This document shows, one piece after another, positions 35,406 to 42,914 of a stretch of DNA of 44,285 bases; position 1 is the first letter of the stretch; the number at the start of each line of letters is the position of its first letter. Below the pieces are notes generated by a model. That model saw only the letters and a list, made by a program, of their open reading frames with translations. It ran no database searches and was not told where the DNA came from. Position numbers and translations under genes: made by a program. Origin of the DNA: Pseudomonadota bacterium (lineage in GTDB: Bacteria > Pseudomonadota > Gammaproteobacteria > Burkholderiales > SHXO01); assembly GCA_023430065.1 (NCBI GenBank), contig JAEZCG010000082.1, positions 1 through 44,285 of the forward strand, in the 5' to 3' direction.

Positions 35406-36067
35406 ACGCACCCTTCGTCGGCCAGGCCATCAATCTGCTCGCGGCGTTGATGCTGCTGATCGCCTTTAGCATGCTCGCGCAGCGGCGCCTGCTACGCCTC
35501 ATCCAGCTGTTCGCCCTGCAGGGCGCGGTGCTCACCCTCAACATCGCCGTGGTGGCGGCCACCCTGCCGCAGGGACACCTGTGGTATTCGGTCGTCCTCA
35601 ACCTCGTGCTGAAGGTCTTCGTGCTGCCGATGATCCTGATCCGGCTGGTGAATCGGCTCGACCTGCGGCGCGACGCCGAATCGGTCGGCAACCTGCCGCT
35701 CATCATGCTGGTCGCCGTGGTGCTGGTGATCCTGTCCTTCAACGTCGCCCTGCCGATTTCCGAACTGGCCGGCACCATCACCCGCGGCACGCTCGGCATC
35801 GCCATGGCGAGCGTGCTGATCGCCTTCCTCATGATGATCACGCGGCGCAAGGCGGTGGCGCAGGTGGTCGGCTTTCTGGCGATGGAGAACGGGCTGTTCT
35901 TCGCGGCCACCAGCGCGACGTACGGGATGCCGATGGTGGTGGAACTGGGCATTGCGCTCGACGTTCTGGTCGGGACCTTCATCTTCGGTGTCTTCTTCTT
36001 CCAGATCCGGGAGACCTTCGACAGCCTCGACACCCGCAATCTGGAGAATCTCAAGGACCGGGAATGA
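35402..36067 (+). CDS. hyfE: NuoK-like membrane subunit HyfE
   Basis: A 221-residue inner-membrane protein with about six or seven helices, close to E. coli HyfE (216). The C-terminal half resembles NuoK, and GFLAMENGLFFAATS carries the conserved membrane glutamate of that subunit. It ends in a charged tail (RETFDSLDTRNLENLKDRE). It starts with GTG overlapping the hyfC stop, and hyfF overlaps its end by four bases, so the four membrane genes are translationally coupled. Confidence 0.92.
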   Translation: MNAPFVGQAINLLAALMLLIAFSMLAQRRLLRLIQLFALQGAVLTLNIAVVAATLPQGHLWYSVVLNLVLKVFVLPMILIRLVNRLDLRRDAESVGNLPLIMLVAVVLVILSFNVALPISELAGTITRGTLGIAMASVLIAFLMMITRRKAVAQVVGFLAMENGLFFAATSATYGMPMVVELGIALDVLVGTFIFGVFFFQIRETFDSLDTRNLENLKDRE

Positions 36068-37515
36068 CCGAGCTGCTGCTCATCCTGTGCCTGCCGCTTG
36101 CAGGCGCCGCGCTCCTCGGCCTGAGCGGAGATCGCTCCTGGGCGGCGGAGGCGAACTCGGCGATCAGCCTCCTCACCCTTCTCGCCACCATCGCGCTGAC
36201 GGGCCGGGTGATGGCCGAGGGACCGCTGGTGCTGCTCGGGGAGATGTTCTTCGTCGATGCATTCAACGTCTTCCTGGTGGCGTTGACCGCATTCGTCGGC
36301 TTCACCACCTCGCTGTTCAGCCGGGTCTACATGCGTGTCGAGCAGGAGCGCGGCAAGCTCACCAGCAGGCGCCTGCGTCTGTACCACGCCATGTACCAGA
36401 TGTTCATGTTCACCATGTTCGTGGCACTGCTGACCAACAACGTCGGCATCCTGTGGGTGGCGATGGAGGCCGCGACGCTGGCCACGGTGCTGCTGGTGAG
36501 CCTGTACCGCACGCCGGCGAGCGTCGAGGCCGCGTGGAAGTACTTCATCCTGTGCGGAGTCGGCATCGCGCAGGCCCTGTTCGGCACGATCCTGCTCTAC
36601 CTCGCCGCAGAACGCGTGCTGGGGGCGGGCGGCTCGGCGCTGCTGTGGACGCACCTTCACGAGGTGAGGGATCAGCTCGAACCCACCGTGCTCGGCATCG
36701 CCTTCGTGTTCCTGCTCGTCGGCTATGGAACGAAGGTCGGTCTGGTGCCGTTGCACAACTGGCTGCCGGATGCGCATGCGGAGGGCCCGACGCCGATTTC
36801 CGCGGTCCTGTCCGGCCTGCTGCTCAACGTCGCGCTGTACGCCGTGGTGCGCAACAAGGTGTTGGCGGACGCCGCGCTCGGCAACGACCTGCCGGGCCGC
36901 CTGATGATGGGCTTCGGTCTGATCTCGGTGCTGGTGGCCGCCTTCTTCCTTTATCGCCAAAAGGACGTGAAGCGCCTGTTCGCGTATTCATCGATCGAGC
37001 ACATGGGCATCGCCACCTTCGCCTTCGGCATGGGCGGCCCGGTCGCCGCGTTCGGCGGCTTGCTGCACATGACTGCGCATTCGCTCACCAAGTCGGCGAT
37101 CTTCTTCGCGGTGGGACACGCCGCGCAGAAGACGGGTACGCAGGTGATGGACGAGATTCGCGGGCTGGTGCACGTCAGTCCGGCAGTGGGCTGGGGCCTG
37201 ATGCTGGGAGGGATTGCCATTCTCGGAATCCCCCCCTTCGGCGTGTTCGCGAGCGAATTCGTCATCCTCACCACCGCCATGCGGGATCACCCGTGGGCGA
37301 CGCCGGTACTCCTGATCGGGCTGGGGGTGGCGTTCGCATCCGTGTTCACGCGCCTGCAGGCGATGGTGTTCGGCGAAACCAACGCCCAGCGCCTGCCGCA
37401 CCCGCCGGCGCTGCTTCCCGTGTTCGTGCATCTTGGCCTGGTACTCGTCCTCGGCTTGTACATCCCGCCCTGGCTGGCCGCGTGGTATCGCCAGGCGGCG
37501 GCCATGCTCGGGTGA
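36064..37515 (+). CDS. hyfF: Antiporter-like membrane subunit HyfF
   Basis: A 483-residue inner-membrane protein of the NuoM/NuoN group with about 14 helices. Channel residues are conserved: the Glu in WVAMEAATLATVLLVSLY and the Lys in GYGTKVGLVPLHNWLPDAHA. KRLFAYSSIEHMGIATFAFG and GIPPFGVFASEFVI are also standard. With HyfB it makes two antiporter-like subunits; E. coli Hyd-4 has a third (HyfD), which is absent here. The ATG overlaps hyfE, and hyfG begins seven bases after its stop. Confidence 0.92.
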   Translation: MTELLLILCLPLAGAALLGLSGDRSWAAEANSAISLLTLLATIALTGRVMAEGPLVLLGEMFFVDAFNVFLVALTAFVGFTTSLFSRVYMRVEQERGKLTSRRLRLYHAMYQMFMFTMFVALLTNNVGILWVAMEAATLATVLLVSLYRTPASVEAAWKYFILCGVGIAQALFGTILLYLAAERVLGAGGSALLWTHLHEVRDQLEPTVLGIAFVFLLVGYGTKVGLVPLHNWLPDAHAEGPTPISAVLSGLLLNVALYAVVRNKVLADAALGNDLPGRLMMGFGLISVLVAAFFLYRQKDVKRLFAYSSIEHMGIATFAFGMGGPVAAFGGLLHMTAHSLTKSAIFFAVGHAAQKTGTQVMDEIRGLVHVSPAVGWGLMLGGIAILGIPPFGVFASEFVILTTAMRDHPWATPVLLIGLGVAFASVFTRLQAMVFGETNAQRLPHPPALLPVFVHLGLVLVLGLYIPPWLAAWYRQAAAMLG

Positions 37516-37522
37516 TGTGGCG

Positions 37523-39064
37523 ATGAAATTCGACATTCTCGTCCCCGAATTCGAGCCGGTGCCCGGTGCGGTCACCGCCTGGCGCGCCCACGTCGACGCC
37601 GCAACGTGGCGCCTCAGTGCGCACCAGGTCTGGGAGCACGGCGGCAGGCTGATCGCGCTCTGGGCTGCGGATACCGGCCGCTCTCCGAGCGTGCACGCGC
37701 TCCTCGCATTCGCCGGTCGGTTGCTGTGGCTCACCCTTCCGGTGAAGGGGCCGGAGCCTGAATATCCCGACCTGAGCGACCTCTTCCCGGCGGCCAACCG
37801 CATGCAGCGCGCCGGATTCGATCTGGTCGGCGTGCGCGCACGAGGCGACGACGTGGACAAGCGGCGCTGGCTGCGTCACGGCGCGTGGCCCGTCAACGAG
37901 TTCCCCCTGCGCCGTGGCTTCGACGCGGAACGACGCTTCGATCCGGTCTCCGACGATTACGCCTTCGTGCACGTGGAGGGCGAGGGTGTGCACGAGATTC
38001 CGGTGGGACCGGTGCATGCCGGCACCATCGAGCCCGGACATTTCCGCTTCTCCATCGTCGGCGAGCGCGTGCTGCGCCTCGAGGAGCGCCTGGGCTACGT
38101 GCACAAGGGCATCGAGAAGCGCTTCGAATCGCTCGGCGTGCACGACGGCTTCAAGCTGGCCGGGCGCATCAGCGGGGATTCCACCGTGGCCTATGCGTGG
38201 GCCTATGCGATGGCGGCGGAGGCCGCCGCCGGACTGACGCCTCCCGAGCGTGCGCTCTGGCTGCGCGCCCTGTGGCTCGAACGCGAGCGCATCGCCAACC
38301 ATCTCGGTGACCTCGGCTACATCGGCAACGACGCCGGGCTCGGCTTTGCGCTGGCGCAGTTCTCGCGACTCAAGGAGGACTGGCTGCGCAGCAACGAGTA
38401 CGTGTTCGGGCACCGCTACCTGATGGACCGGATCGTCCCGGGCGGCGCCGCAGTGGATCTGGGAGAGGACGGCAGGATGCGCATGCGTGACGACATCCTG
38501 CGCCTGCGCGCCGAGCTCGCACGTCTGCGGTCGATCATCGAGGAGCATCCCGGCTTGCAGGATCGGCTGGTGGGCACGGGACGGGTGGCGCGCGAGCTGG
38601 GCGAGCGGCTCGGCATGACCGGCATGGCGGCGCGCGCCAGCGGGATGCCGCTCGATGCGCGGATACTCTTCCCGTGCGCACCCTACGATGCACTGCAGCC
38701 GAACATCGTGGTGCACGAGGCGGGCGACGTGGCCGCGCGCGTCGCGCTGCGCTTCGACGAGGTGGTAGAGTCGCTGGCGCTGTGCGGCAAGATCCTCGAT
38801 CTGATGCCTGAGGGCAACATCGTCACGCTGTTTCCGGCTCCGGACGAGGGAGCCGCGGGCATCGGTTATGTCGAGGGGTGGCGGGGCGACGTGCTCGTCG
38901 TGCTGGAAGCGGGCGGCAACGGCGGGCTGCGGCGGGTGCATCCGCATGATCCCTCCTGGCGCAACTGGCCGGTGCTCGAGCATGCGATCATGGGCAACAT
39001 CGTTCCCGACTTCCCGCTCATCAACAAGTCGTTCAATTTGAGCTACAGCGGGCAGGATTTGTAG
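37523..39064 (+). CDS. hyfG: Hydrogenase-like large subunit HyfG lacking all nickel ligands
   Basis: A 513-residue peripheral protein. Residues 1 to about 165 form a NuoC-like domain (SDLFPAANRMQRAGFDLVGV) and the remainder a NuoD/NiFe-large-subunit-like domain with LEERLGYVHKGIEKRFESLG and ERERIANHLGDLGYIGNDAG. In true [NiFe] enzymes the first motif is RxCGxC; here it is RISGDS with S217 and S220. The last motif, DPCxxC, is replaced by NLSYSG with S507 and G510. No Ni-Fe site can therefore form. This matches hydrogenase-related (Ehr-like) complexes rather than hydrogenase-4. It is shorter than E. coli HyfG (about 555-570). The substrate may be a quinone or an unknown redox partner. Confidence 0.92.
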   Translation: MKFDILVPEFEPVPGAVTAWRAHVDAATWRLSAHQVWEHGGRLIALWAADTGRSPSVHALLAFAGRLLWLTLPVKGPEPEYPDLSDLFPAANRMQRAGFDLVGVRARGDDVDKRRWLRHGAWPVNEFPLRRGFDAERRFDPVSDDYAFVHVEGEGVHEIPVGPVHAGTIEPGHFRFSIVGERVLRLEERLGYVHKGIEKRFESLGVHDGFKLAGRISGDSTVAYAWAYAMAAEAAAGLTPPERALWLRALWLERERIANHLGDLGYIGNDAGLGFALAQFSRLKEDWLRSNEYVFGHRYLMDRIVPGGAAVDLGEDGRMRMRDDILRLRAELARLRSIIEEHPGLQDRLVGTGRVARELGERLGMTGMAARASGMPLDARILFPCAPYDALQPNIVVHEAGDVAARVALRFDEVVESLALCGKILDLMPEGNIVTLFPAPDEGAAGIGYVEGWRGDVLVVLEAGGNGGLRRVHPHDPSWRNWPVLEHAIMGNIVPDFPLINKSFNLSYSGQDL

Positions 39065-39066
39065 GC

Positions 39067-39582
39067 ATGTACCGCATCCTCAAGCAGATCGCGCGAACCG
39101 GACTCGTATCCGAGACGCCGCCGGCCCCTGACGAGCGCTATCGCGTCCTGAGTGCGCGCCTGCACCAGGCCGTGCTGCGGAGCTTTGCCGGTGCGCTCAC
39201 CATTCGCCACGTGGATGCCGGCTCGTGCAACGGGTGCGAGCTCGAGATCCATGCCACCAACAATCCCCTCTACAACCTCGAGGGGTTGGGCATCCGCTTC
39301 GTGGCCAGTCCCCGACATGCGGACATGCTGCTGGTCACCGGACCGGTCTCACGCAACATGGAGACCGCTTTGCGGCGCACGTTCGAGGCCACGCCCGAAC
39401 CGCGGCTGGTGGTGGCGGTGGGCGACTGCGGCTGCACCGGCGGCATCTTCGGCGAGAGCTACGCCAGCTGCGGCCGGGTGTCGAAGGTCATTCCCGTGGA
39501 TGTCGCCGTCCCGGGCTGTCCGCCGACGCCGGTGCAGATCATTCAGGGCATTCTCACTGCCATCGACAGCCGCAACGCGTAG
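39067..39582 (+). CDS. hyfI: NuoB/HyfI-like small subunit with one FeS cluster
   Basis: A 171-residue peripheral protein of the NiFe-small-subunit/NuoB family. The proximal [4Fe-4S] ligands are in place: C54 and C57 (SCNGCE), C121 (GDCGCTGG) and C151 (PGCPPTP). Two extra cysteines, C123 and C135, lie near the site. GSCNGCELEIHATNNPLYNL is close to canonical HyfI. The ATG follows the hyfG stop by two bases. No ferredoxin-type partner (HyfA or HyfH) is encoded in the locus, so what feeds electrons to this cluster is unknown. ubiA begins 24 bases later. Confidence 0.93.
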   Translation: MYRILKQIARTGLVSETPPAPDERYRVLSARLHQAVLRSFAGALTIRHVDAGSCNGCELEIHATNNPLYNLEGLGIRFVASPRHADMLLVTGPVSRNMETALRRTFEATPEPRLVVAVGDCGCTGGIFGESYASCGRVSKVIPVDVAVPGCPPTPVQIIQGILTAIDSRNA

Positions 39583-39606
39583 CGGCACACGTCGCACCGG
39601 CCCGCG

Positions 39607-40482
39607 ATGAGTGCTTCGAGCTTCGCCGACAGGCTGCACGCCTATGCGCACCTGATCCGCCTGGACAAACCGATCGGCACGCTGTTGCTGCTGTGGCCGA
39701 CGCTGTGGGCGCTGTGGCTCGCGGCGGACGGCGCGCCGGGCGCACACGTGCTGGCGGTCTTCATGGCCGGCACGCTGCTGATGCGCTCGGCCGGGTGCGC
39801 GGTGAACGACTTCGCCGACCGCGACTTCGATCCGCACGTCGAACGCACCCGTCAGCGTCCGCTCGCATCCCGCCGGATCGGAGCGCACGAGGCGCTGATG
39901 CTTGCCGCCCTGCTCGCGCTCGTCGCCTTCGGGCTGGTGCTCACGCTCAACGCGCTGACCATCGCACTGTCGTTCCTAGGACTGTTCCTGGCCATCAGCT
40001 ATCCCTTCACCAAGCGCTTCCTCGCGCTGCCGCAGGCCTATCTTGGGATCGCCTTCGGCTTTGGCATTCCGATGGGGTACGCGGCGGTGCTCGGCACGGT
40101 GCCTCTCGAAGCGTGGCTCCTGCTGATGGCCAACGTTGCATGGACCATCGCCTACGACACCGAGTATGCAATGGTCGACCGCGAGGACGACCGCAGGATC
40201 GGCATCCGCACCTCGGCCATCCTGCTCGGCCGGTTCGATGTGGCTGCCGTGATGGGGTGCCACGCGCTGTTCCTCGCCGTCCTGGCCTGGATCGGTACGA
40301 CGCGCGGGCTTGCCTGGCCGTTCTACGCGGGACTTCTCGTCGCAGCGTTCTTCGTGCTCCACCAGTACGTCCTGATCCGCGAGCGGGACCCGGAAGGCTG
40401 CTTCGACGCCTTCCTCGGCAACAATCGGGTGGGCGCCGCGGTGTTCGCGGGACTCGCACTCGCGCTGCAGTTGCCCGGCTGA
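39607..40482 (+). CDS. ubiA: 4-hydroxybenzoate polyprenyltransferase
   Basis: A 291-residue inner-membrane prenyltransferase with about eight helices that attaches the polyprenyl tail to 4-hydroxybenzoate in ubiquinone synthesis. Both Asp-rich motifs are present: NDFADRDFD (67-75) and DTEYAMVDREDD (184-195), which bind Mg2+-diphosphate. IRLDKPIGTLLLLWPTLWAL is the typical UbiA opening. It follows hyfI after 24 bases on the same strand and may be reached by read-through. ubiD lies two genes downstream, so two steps of the same pathway are near each other. Confidence 0.95.
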   Translation: MSASSFADRLHAYAHLIRLDKPIGTLLLLWPTLWALWLAADGAPGAHVLAVFMAGTLLMRSAGCAVNDFADRDFDPHVERTRQRPLASRRIGAHEALMLAALLALVAFGLVLTLNALTIALSFLGLFLAISYPFTKRFLALPQAYLGIAFGFGIPMGYAAVLGTVPLEAWLLLMANVAWTIAYDTEYAMVDREDDRRIGIRTSAILLGRFDVAAVMGCHALFLAVLAWIGTTRGLAWPFYAGLLVAAFFVLHQYVLIRERDPEGCFDAFLGNNRVGAAVFAGLALALQLPG

Positions 40483-40499
40483 GCGTCCCTGCCTATAGT
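40471..40499 (+). promoter_or_regulatory. Promoter of the SDR-ubiD pair
   Basis: TTGCCC (40471-40476) and TATAGT (40494-40499) are separated by 17 bases, matching four and five of six consensus positions. The -35 lies in the end of ubiA. The transcript would start near 40506, about 30 bases before the SDR ATG. Confidence 0.55.
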
Positions 40500-40534
40500 C
40501 CGGTGACACTCACGCACACCAGGATCGCCGACCC

Positions 40535-41323
40535 ATGGACCTCGAACTCAGCGGCAGAACCGTCCTCATCACCGGCGGCAGCAAGGGCATCGGGCTCGCC
40601 TGCGCCAGCGCCTTCCTGGCCGAGGGCGCGCGTGTCGCGCTCGTATCGCGCAGCCGTGCCAACCTGGACGAAGCCGTGCAGCAGCTCAACCCCGTATCGA
40701 CGACGCAGCTGATGGCACTGGCCGCCGATCTGAAGGATGCCGCCTCGGCACAGGCGATGGTCGCCAACGTCGACGCGCAGTGGGGGAGCATCGACGTGCT
40801 GGTCAATTCCGCCGGGGCCGCGAAGCGTTATCTGCCTGAGGATCTCAACGCCGCGGCCTGGCACGATGCGATGGACGCCAAGTACTTCACCTACGTGCAC
40901 ACGATGGACGCGGTGCTGCCGCGCATGGCTGCACGGGGGCGCGGTGCGATCGTGAACATCATCGGCATGGGCGGCAAGGTGGCCACGCCCTACCACCTGC
41001 CCGGGGGCGCGGCCAACTCTGCGCTGATGCTCGCGACGGTCGGCCTGGCGAACGTCTATGGCCCGAGAGGCGTGCGCGTGAATGCCATCAATCCGGCCGC
41101 GACGATGACGACCCGCGTGCAGGAGGCGCTCAAGCTGGAGGCGAAGATGCGTGGCGCGAGCGAACAGGAGGTGCTGGCCCAGGGCGAGGCAAAGGTGCCA
41201 CTGCGGCGCTACGCAGCACCCGAGGATGTCGCCGCGCTGGCGCTGTTCCTGGCGTCGGACCGCGCGAGCTACGTGACCGGCGCCTTGATCCCGATGGACG
41301 GCGGCGCCAATCCGCTCATCTGA
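40535..41323 (+). CDS. Atypical short-chain dehydrogenase-like protein without the catalytic Tyr/Lys
   Basis: A 262-residue Rossmann-fold protein. The NAD(P) motif TGGSKGIG (13-20) and NSAG (91-94) are normal SDR features. The active-site region is not: the catalytic Ser position reads IIGMGG, and where YxxxK is expected it reads GGAAN (G157, N161), with the nearest Tyr at 153. A subset of SDRs with Asn in the Lys position exists, so a modified catalytic mechanism or a binding role is possible. It ends with [12 protein letters not shown], as usual. The ubiD ATG follows its stop by one base, so the two are made together. Confidence 0.85.
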   Translation: MDLELSGRTVLITGGSKGIGLACASAFLAEGARVALVSRSRANLDEAVQQLNPVSTTQLMALAADLKDAASAQAMVANVDAQWGSIDVLVNSAGAAKRYLPEDLNAAAWHDAMDAKYFTYVHTMDAVLPRMAARGRGAIVNIIGMGGKVATPYHLPGGAANSALMLATVGLANVYGPRGVRVNAINPAATMTTRVQEALKLEAKMRGASEQEVLAQGEAKVPLRRYAAPEDVAALALFLASDRASYVTGALIPMDGGANPLI

Positions 41324-41324
41324 C

Positions 41325-42788
41325 ATGCGCTACGCCGATCTGCGCGACTTCCTCGCGCAACTGGAATCGCTCGGAGAACTCAGGCGCATCCCCGTCGAGG
41401 TCTCGCCCCGACTGGAGATGACGGAGATTTGCGATCGCGTGCTCAAGGCCGGCGGGCCGGCGCTGCTGTTCGAGAAGCCGACGGGCCACGCCATTCCCGT
41501 GCTCGCCAACCTGTTCGGCACGCCGCGACGCGTGGCACTGGGGATGGGCGAGGAATCGATCGAGGCGTTGCGCGAGGTCGGCAAGCTGCTCGCCTATCTG
41601 AAGGAACCGGATCCGCCGAAGGGTCTGAAGGACGCCTGGGACACGCTTCCGGTGATCAGGAAAGTGCTCGACATGGCGCCGAAGGAACGCAGCGCCGCGC
41701 CCTGCCAGGAGATCGTGTGGGAAGGGGCGGACGTCGATCTCGCCCGCCTGCCGATCCAGACCTGCTGGCCGGGCGATGCCGCGCCGCTCATCACCTGGGG
41801 GCTCACCGTCACGCGCGGGCCGCGCAAGAACCGCCAGAACCTGGGGATCTACCGACAGCAGGTGATTGCGCGCAACAAGGTGATCATGCGCTGGCTCGCT
41901 CACCGCGGCGGTGCGCTCGACTTCCGCGACCATTGCCTCGCGCATCCGGGCCAGCCGTTTCCCGTGGCCGTGGCGCTGGGTGCGGATCCCGCCACCATCC
42001 TCGGCGCGGTGACACCGGTTCCCGACTCGCTGTCCGAGTACCAGTTCGCCGGCCTGCTGCGCGGCGCGCGCACGGAACTGGTCAAGTGCATCGGCAGCGA
42101 CCTGCAGGTGCCGGCCGGTGCCGAGATCGTGCTCGAGGGATACATAGCGCCGGAGGAGAGCGCGCTGGAAGGTCCGTTCGGCGATCACACCGGCTACTAC
42201 AACGAGCAGGAACGCTTCCCCGTGTTCACCATCGAGCGCATCGCGATGCGCCGCGATCCGATCTACCACAGCACCTATACGGGCAGGCCTCCCGACGAAC
42301 CGGCCATCCTCGGCGTCGCGCTCAACGAGGTGTTCGTGCCGCTGCTCGCCAAGCAGTTCCCGGAAATCGTCGACTTCTATCTGCCCCCCGAGGGCTGCAG
42401 CTACCGGCTGGCGGTGGTCAGCATGCGCAAGCAGTATCCGGGGCACGCCAAGCGCGTGATGTTCGGCGTCTGGTCCTTCCTGCGGCAGTTCATGTACACG
42501 AAGTTCATCGTCGTCACCGACGAGGACGTCGACAACCGCGACTGGAAGGCAGTGATCTGGGCGATGACCACGCGGGTGGATCCGGCACGCGACTCGCTGC
42601 TGATCGAGAACACGCCGATCGACTACCTCGACTTCGCCAGCCCCGTATCCGGGCTGGGTTCGAAGATGGGAATCGACGCGACCAACAAGTGGCCGGGCGA
42701 GACGACGCGGCAGTGGGGTCGGCCGATCGAGATGGACGTTGCCGTGAAACGGCGCGTGGACGAGATGTGGTCCTCGTTGGGTCTGTAG
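41325..42788 (+). CDS. ubiD: 3-octaprenyl-4-hydroxybenzoate decarboxylase (UbiD)
   Basis: A 487-residue prenylated-FMN decarboxylase acting after UbiA in ubiquinone synthesis. Family blocks are [34 protein letters not shown], the [10 protein letters not shown] segment with metal and cofactor contacts, [12 protein letters not shown] with catalytic acidic residues, and ATNKWPGET near the end. Length is normal (E. coli 497). Its prenyl-FMN partner UbiX is not in the window. It starts one base after the SDR stop. Confidence 0.95.
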   Translation: MRYADLRDFLAQLESLGELRRIPVEVSPRLEMTEICDRVLKAGGPALLFEKPTGHAIPVLANLFGTPRRVALGMGEESIEALREVGKLLAYLKEPDPPKGLKDAWDTLPVIRKVLDMAPKERSAAPCQEIVWEGADVDLARLPIQTCWPGDAAPLITWGLTVTRGPRKNRQNLGIYRQQVIARNKVIMRWLAHRGGALDFRDHCLAHPGQPFPVAVALGADPATILGAVTPVPDSLSEYQFAGLLRGARTELVKCIGSDLQVPAGAEIVLEGYIAPEESALEGPFGDHTGYYNEQERFPVFTIERIAMRRDPIYHSTYTGRPPDEPAILGVALNEVFVPLLAKQFPEIVDFYLPPEGCSYRLAVVSMRKQYPGHAKRVMFGVWSFLRQFMYTKFIVVTDEDVDNRDWKAVIWAMTTRVDPARDSLLIENTPIDYLDFASPVSGLGSKMGIDATNKWPGETTRQWGRPIEMDVAVKRRVDEMWSSLGL

Positions 42789-42802
42789 GCAATAGCGCTT
42801 AC

Positions 42803-42890
42803 CGCAAAGAGCGCAAAGGACGCAAAGGGGAGCCCCCGGCTATCGTGCCGTTCTGCTTTGCGCTCTTTGCGTCCTTCGCGTTTTGCGTTC
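42803..42890. repeat. CGCAAAG-type inverted repeat
   Basis: The left arm holds three copies of CGCAAAG (42803-42809, 42812-42818, 42821-42827). The right arm (42856-42890) has the same units in the opposite direction. GCAAAGAGCGCAAAG (42804-42818) and CTTTGCGCTCTTTGC (42856-42870) are perfect 15-base inverted repeats around a 37-base loop. The A/T-containing heptamer stands out from the GC-rich surroundings. It resembles dispersed palindromic repeats of proteobacterial genomes. It fills most of the 126-base space between ubiD and the next gene and could act as a hairpin at the ubiD 3' end. Confidence 0.7.
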
Positions 42891-42914
42891 GTCCTTCCTC
42901 TGCCTCGCCCGTCC

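Noticed and set aside
32464..39582. A complete NADH dehydrogenase (Nuo) operon
   Set aside because: No NuoE, F, G, I, J, A or N-type set is present. HyfE and HyfF order and the NuoC-NuoD fusion in HyfG are those of hydrogenase-4-type complexes.
32464..39582. A functional [NiFe] hydrogenase-4 or formate hydrogenlyase
   Set aside because: All four Ni-ligand cysteines are absent from the large subunit, and no formate dehydrogenase or maturation gene is in the window.
42803..42890. CRISPR array
   Set aside because: The heptamers are too short and adjacent, arranged as one inverted repeat without spacers or cas genes.
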